Positions 59,112 to 64,000 of a stretch of 64,000 bases of DNA are shown piece by piece. Both the position numbers and the translations under genes were made by a program. How positions within the stretch are numbered: the first letter of the stretch is position 1; each line of letters opens with the position of its first letter. Origin of the DNA: Daphnia pulex (lineage: Eukaryota > Arthropoda > Branchiopoda > Diplostraca > Daphniidae); contig NC_060021.1 of the NCBI RefSeq assembly GCF_021134715.1, positions 11,750,501-11,814,500 of the forward strand. Reading direction: 5' to 3'. The notes beneath the pieces are model-generated. The model made no database searches. It was not told the origin of the DNA and was given only the letters and a program-made list of their open reading frames with translations.

Positions 59112-62100
59112 GTTCAAATAGAAAAAGAAAAGAGAAAATGAATTTGGTGTTGTGGTGGGTGGCCGGAATAGACAGGAACGAGAAAATGGAGCAAGCAGGA
59201 AGTCAAGGGAGGGGAAAGCCAAACAATTGGAGGAGGAAGACGGAAGGAAAAATTGTTTCGAGAAAGTTGAAGGGTCACGTCCTCGCCGTGGGGCTGCGCC
59301 CATCGAAGGGGAAAGCCCATCCGAAATGATTCGGATTCTTCCCTCATTCCGATCCTCCGCACGCCTCAGTGGGTTAAAACAGATAAAAACCCTTGGAACA
59401 AACACAAGGGGGGGGATGACGACTGTGCAGCCCCAACCAAATGAAATCAACTCGAAACTTGGGAATTCTAATGAGAGAGAGAAAAGGAGTCGAGAGTCCA
59501 GCCGAGTCCAGCCGAGCGGAGCTTTTTAACCAAACACAACTCGACGGGATTCCACTTTTTTGTTGTTTTTTGTTGTTAAATTTTTATTTTAAAATGGAAA
59601 TTTCTCCTTCCATTAGAAGAGAAAGGAAGGAAGAAGAAGAATTTCTTGGTGGTGCTGGTGACCTCATTGGGTGAAAACTTTCTCCTCTTCTTTCTATCAC
59701 GGCAACTGGATGATCTCTGCTGGATCTTGTAGTACAATTGGATGCGAAAATCAACGTGGTCAAGCGATTGAATAATAGACGGACGGATGAGAGATAGAGA
59801 ATCATCCAGTCGTTCATCCAGCGCTGGCATTGCTGCCCAGCAAATGTGCGTGCATCTACGACGGTATGCAACTGCGATAGGGACGGACGGATGGAAACGG
59901 TATGGAACTAGGTCAGCCCGGCAGACGGTGACACAGTTCTGCTGCAGTTGATGATGGAGCTGCTGGGCAAGAAGGGGGGGGGGGGCATCAGCTATATAGT
60001 AGTGGGTATATAGTCAGTAGTATTTCTTCTTCTCCGCCAGAGGGGTGAAAAGAGAAAACGACTCTAAGACTCTTCTCGTACTATTCTCTCCTTTTTTCTA
60101 GCCCAGCAGCAGCAGCACCTACACACGTTTAAAGGTCCCACCTCCTCTTTCTTTCTTTCTTTCTTGTTTTCTTGTCTCAACTCTCCGCCCACCTTCACCT
60201 GAGAAATTTCTCCCCCCCCCCCTCAAATCCCCTTTTAGTTTTTCTTCTTCTTCCTCTTTCCATTGAGTTTGGTATAGCCGTGCCCTACCTAAATAAGATT
60301 GGGAATAACTCAACGACGACAACTTTCTCCCTTTTCTTTTTCTCTTTTCTCTTTTATCCCATTGGGAAACCAAAAAAAAAAAAGATCAAAATGTCACCTC
60401 CAATATTCATTTCCCAGGTACAGCAAAGTTCTAATCAATTCGATTTAGTCTAGTCCATCTCATCATCCGAGTGTCATTCCGTTTTTCTTATTTTCTTTCT
60501 TTCCGTCTTCCTCGTGAGTTATAGTGCGCCACTTGTGTTTCGGGAGTCGGGGTTGGCCTCACATGCGACCGACCACGGCAGCCGCCCGACACCGCACCCC
60601 CCCCCACCGACAAAATTCGTCCCATGAACGACGCCGCCACCGCGTGAGTGAGCCGAAAAAAGAAAAATGACAGATGGCACGTTGGCTTGTTTGATGGACA
60701 TCGCCATAGAATAGATAGAATATGTGTGTCTCTCTCGTTTCTATCTAGGCTAATGACGGCCATAGTTAAATGAGGAACCCTCAAGAGCAGTCGAGCGGCG
60801 ACGCATCATCAACACACACACGGCGCGTGCTGCCTATATTCTATCCTGTAGTATAGTCTAGATAGACGTACCCACGTACCTATATATCTGCATGCAGGTG
60901 ATGATGTATAATAATAAACAAAGACACGTATGCGAGTCTAGCACAGCCGGAGCGGCAGCACGGGAAGGAAAAAGGAACTCTATAACCAACTAACCCACTT
61001 TTTATATTTGCCAGGCTGGATGGATGGAAGTGACGATTCAAATGGTGATGATGTCAAATATAAAAAACAATCGGATGAGACACCCAACAGGTCGTCCAAC
61101 TCACCTCCGCCATATTCATTTTAAAAGGGGAAATTCAATTTCTGAATTGAATGGAAACAGAAAACTTACCAGACGCAAATGTTGACACGGCGATGATTGG
61201 GGATTGTTCAGCAATCGGATGCAACACTAAGCGATGAATCCATCAGTCGATTTTGATTGTAATAACAAGAGTCCAGTCACTCAATAATAATATCCTCAGC
61301 TTTCGGTAATGTCCAGTCCAGGTAGGAAACACTTAATTCTTTTTTTTTTAAACTGTCCAACTGTTGATAGCACCTTTTTCGAAAAAAAATGAAAAGTGTT
61401 TTGTCGTCGCTATGGAGGTGTAAGGAGCTGATGCTGGGGCGTTGTGCTGTTTGTTTGTCCAAGGAAGGAGCGCTGAGGAGCGACTGCGAGTGTCGAGTGT
61501 CCCCCTACAGCTGCTGCCACTAACTCAACTCAACTGCCGCACACTCTAGACAGTCGCCTTGTCTATATGCAGTACTACTAGTAGTAGCACTCGGGCGTTT
61601 CTTTCTCTTTTTGGATCTTTTCTCCGCCTAGCTCTACCGCACACACACGCTGACACACACGTTGACTCTTGTTCTTTCTCCCAGTGCTAGTGGGTGGGCC
61701 AATGTTTTCTATATCACAAGAGGAGCGTGCGGGAAGGAGCTAGGAGGAGGAGGCCCTGCTGCTGTAGTCGCGACCGGCTCGACTGTCGGCCAAAGACTGA
61801 AAGACTCGACAGCCGAGCAAAAGGGAGAAAAGCCCTTGGAAGAAAATAACCCATCGACACAGCTGATGGGCAAAAGCCAGCCAGCAGGGCCCTATAGCAC
61901 TAGTATAGAAGAGTGCTGCTGCTGGTGGATATCAAGAGACCCACTTTCTTCCATCAGCACAGCGACCGACAGGCAGGATGAGCCGCAGAAAGAAAGAAAA
62001 AACATTTTCTCTTTTCTCTTCTCTTCTCTTTCTCTCGGTGTATCTTCTACCAGCGCTATATTGACAGGCAAAAACATTTCGGGCTCTCCTTGATCAATTG

Positions 62101-63712
62101 TTAATAATAATCGAATAACAACATTTCGCGTATACGGTCATTGGAACGGCAATTTCTTTTCTAGAGATGAAATTATATGATACACAGTCGCAATAATATT
62201 TCTTTGATCAAAATCATGGGTGTGGTGGGTGGGTAATGTCGAGGAAATGATAGGGAAAAGAGAAAGTGTGTCCGATATCTTTCAGATCAATTGGCATTAA
62301 CGGAGAGAGACAGACATGTGTCATATCTCTATAAATGAATTGCTCGTTTCAAGTCCAATTCTCCTGTTGTGGCAAGAGGAAATAGCCTTGCCATTTGGCC
62401 ATTTCCATCTGATTTGGTTTGTTATTTTACATCCGTGTCCTGTCACTTTCACCTCATTTCCCCATCACATCGCCCCATTGCTTTGGTCATTTTTCAAACG
62501 TCAATTTGACGGTCTACATTTCACCCGTTTTCACTTGTGAAATCCGCCGTTGTGTCGGGCAACATTTTCATTGATTAGAAAACTATAAGGCAGGAAATTC
62601 AGACGGCCTTATATAAAATGACAATTCAGATGACGGAGCCAAAGGTGACGACATTTGCCACAATTTTCTTTCGGCTCTCTCTCTACTCTACGTGACATGA
62701 CGTGTAGGGTCTATATAGGCTAGCCGCACTCAGACAATATTACGCCGACTGTATAACATCAGATGGATATAATTTAGTGTCCTATATATTTCGACTCTTT
62801 TTTTTTTCTTATTTTGTTATGACTGACTGATGTTGGCTCCTTTTCTTTTATGAAGTCGAAAAGGGAATAAAATAGAAAAAAGAAAGAAAAACACCTGTTG
62901 CGCCTTTGCTCACGGTAGCGTGATATGCCAGTCACCCGCCGAACGACGATGGATAATGCAGCGCACACAGCACTCCCGTCGTATATTCAATGACGACCTC
63001 ATTCGCCCGGCCAACTTGGATTATTAATATCTGAAATGTATATAATAATAGCAGAAGCTATACAACCACCCACGACATTGACCACTTTGAACCGGAGATA
63101 TGGACATGGTTATTGCTTTTAAAAAATTAAAAAAATGATTTGGAATAATCCGAAAATGAATTCTTTGAAGCGCAAAAGAGAGAGAAAGATGATTTGATAT
63201 GCACTACACAAGAGAGCGGGAGAGAAAATAGATGACGATATAGTTTTAATTGGTATGCGTGTTGCGGTGGTGGTGGTGGCGGGAAGCCGAGAAAATTCAA
63301 AAAAACGATCATCGGGAAAACCAGGAAATGAAAAAAGGGAAATGATGAAAAATCGACGAAATGGACAAGAAGAAGAAAAAGCAGAGAGAGATTTTTGTGT
63401 GTGTTTGAGGATGTAGAGCGATGTGTAAGAGTCGACCTACTTTCACCGGCTATAGACTCTCTTCGTACCTTGTACATTTATTCCACACCAAGTGTGTTTT
63501 TATTTTTATTTATTTACATTTGCACTTTTTTTTTCACTTATTACGGGTCTTGTATACTCTTCTTTCACCGATTATGTCATTAAGAGACCCATTTTATTTG
63601 CTTGGCGTGGTTTAACAAGGAAATATAGCCACTCTGAATACTATGGCGGTAATGACGGGCCCCGATAAAACTGTCAAAAACCAACACGGAGAGTTTCAAC
63701 AAAGAAAATGAG
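59112..63712. other. Upstream region of the protease gene, no gene supported
   Basis: About 4.6 kb with many simple-sequence tracts: a G run near 59972-59985, CTTTCTTTC near 60146-60165 and a C run near 60211-60222. Open frames lack ATG context or protein-like composition. A minus-strand ATGAATATGGCGGAG followed by GTGAGT at 61105-61119 is a possible first coding or leader exon of an unidentified transcript. Confidence 0.35.
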
Positions 63713-63931
63713 ATGGGCGCAACTCATTCAACCCAAAACGATGTGGACGATGGAAAAGGAAAAAATAACATTTCACTTTCCAGCAGCTCCATTTTCTATT
63801 TATTTATTTTTATTTATTTTCCAGGGCAATTAAAAAGCTCTTCTTTTGATCGTGGCCGCAGTGAAATAATGAAACTCTCTCCGGCTGGAAGGAATTTTCC
63901 CAGGTGGAAAAAAAAAGGAAATCCAATCTGA
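63713..63931 (+). CDS. Possible start of a gene continuing past the window (weak)
   Basis: ATG at 63713 opens 72 codons beginning MGATHSTQNDVDDGKGK, a head compatible with N-myristoylation. After a low-complexity, intron-like middle with a TTTTATTTTCCAG acceptor at 63813-63825, the same frame continues with SSSFDRGRSEIMKLSPAGRN before a stop. The second piece has a protein-like look. No donor was identified for the presumed intron, and the downstream exons would be outside the window. Confidence 0.2.
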   Translation: MGATHSTQNDVDDGKGKNNISLSSSSIFYLFIFIYFPGQLKSSSFDRGRSEIMKLSPAGRNFPRWKKKGNPI

Positions 63932-64000
63932 TTCACATTTGGCCAAAACAGGTGTGTCTGTTGTATCTGCTAGGGTATACAATTATAAACATTTCCCTTC

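Noticed and set aside
61662-62093. Plus-strand frame of 143 codons
   Set aside because: Starts without ATG and consists of simple-sequence and Ser/Gly-rich codons, with no splice sites.

Overview
The window looks like compact arthropod nuclear DNA and fits a water flea (Daphnia) best. Introns are mostly 50-100 bases with GT-AG ends, genes lie on both strands, and the second half holds lineage-specific families of secreted glycine-rich proteins. No bacterial, viral or organelle features were seen. Gene models were assembled by hand from open frames, splice sites and codon phase; exon coordinates are in each entry.

Left part (1-6.2 kb) is conserved housekeeping DNA: the 3' end of the TFIIH p44 subunit gene (+), an Ajuba-type LIM gene (-) and a secretory-pathway Ca2+/Mn2+ ATPase gene (-). 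From 7.6 to 14.2 kb there are three small TATA-box genes (+) for secreted peptides; the first two are clear paralogs. From 17.8 to 20.4 kb a six-exon minus-strand gene encodes a small acidic Cys-rich-headed protein that is easily missed because no exon is long. At 23.6-28.4 kb lies a two-pore-domain K+ channel-like gene whose first filter is altered and whose second is unrecognisable. It converges on DDX55 (28.7-31.4 kb, -).

The right half is accessory. It has an intronless coiled-coil gene with a tandemly duplicated 3' end (32.2-34.4 kb), a secreted protein ending in two exon-duplicated ricin-type beta-trefoil domains (35.8-38.5 kb), and a poorly resolved minus-strand gene remnant (about 38.9-39.5 kb). 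Then come four minus-strand secreted genes in a row (40.5-53.3 kb). All four have a 15-18 base first coding exon, a signal-peptide exon, and then low-complexity exons that are nearly all bounded by phase-1 introns, so modules can be added without breaking the frame. The first has 21 exons. They read like structural, mucin-like or adhesive/cuticular matrix proteins. The last gene (55.3-59.0 kb, -) is a trypsin-like serine protease with a proline-rich and a Cys-rich pro-region. The final 5 kb has no gene I can support apart from possible 5' exons and one weak gene start.
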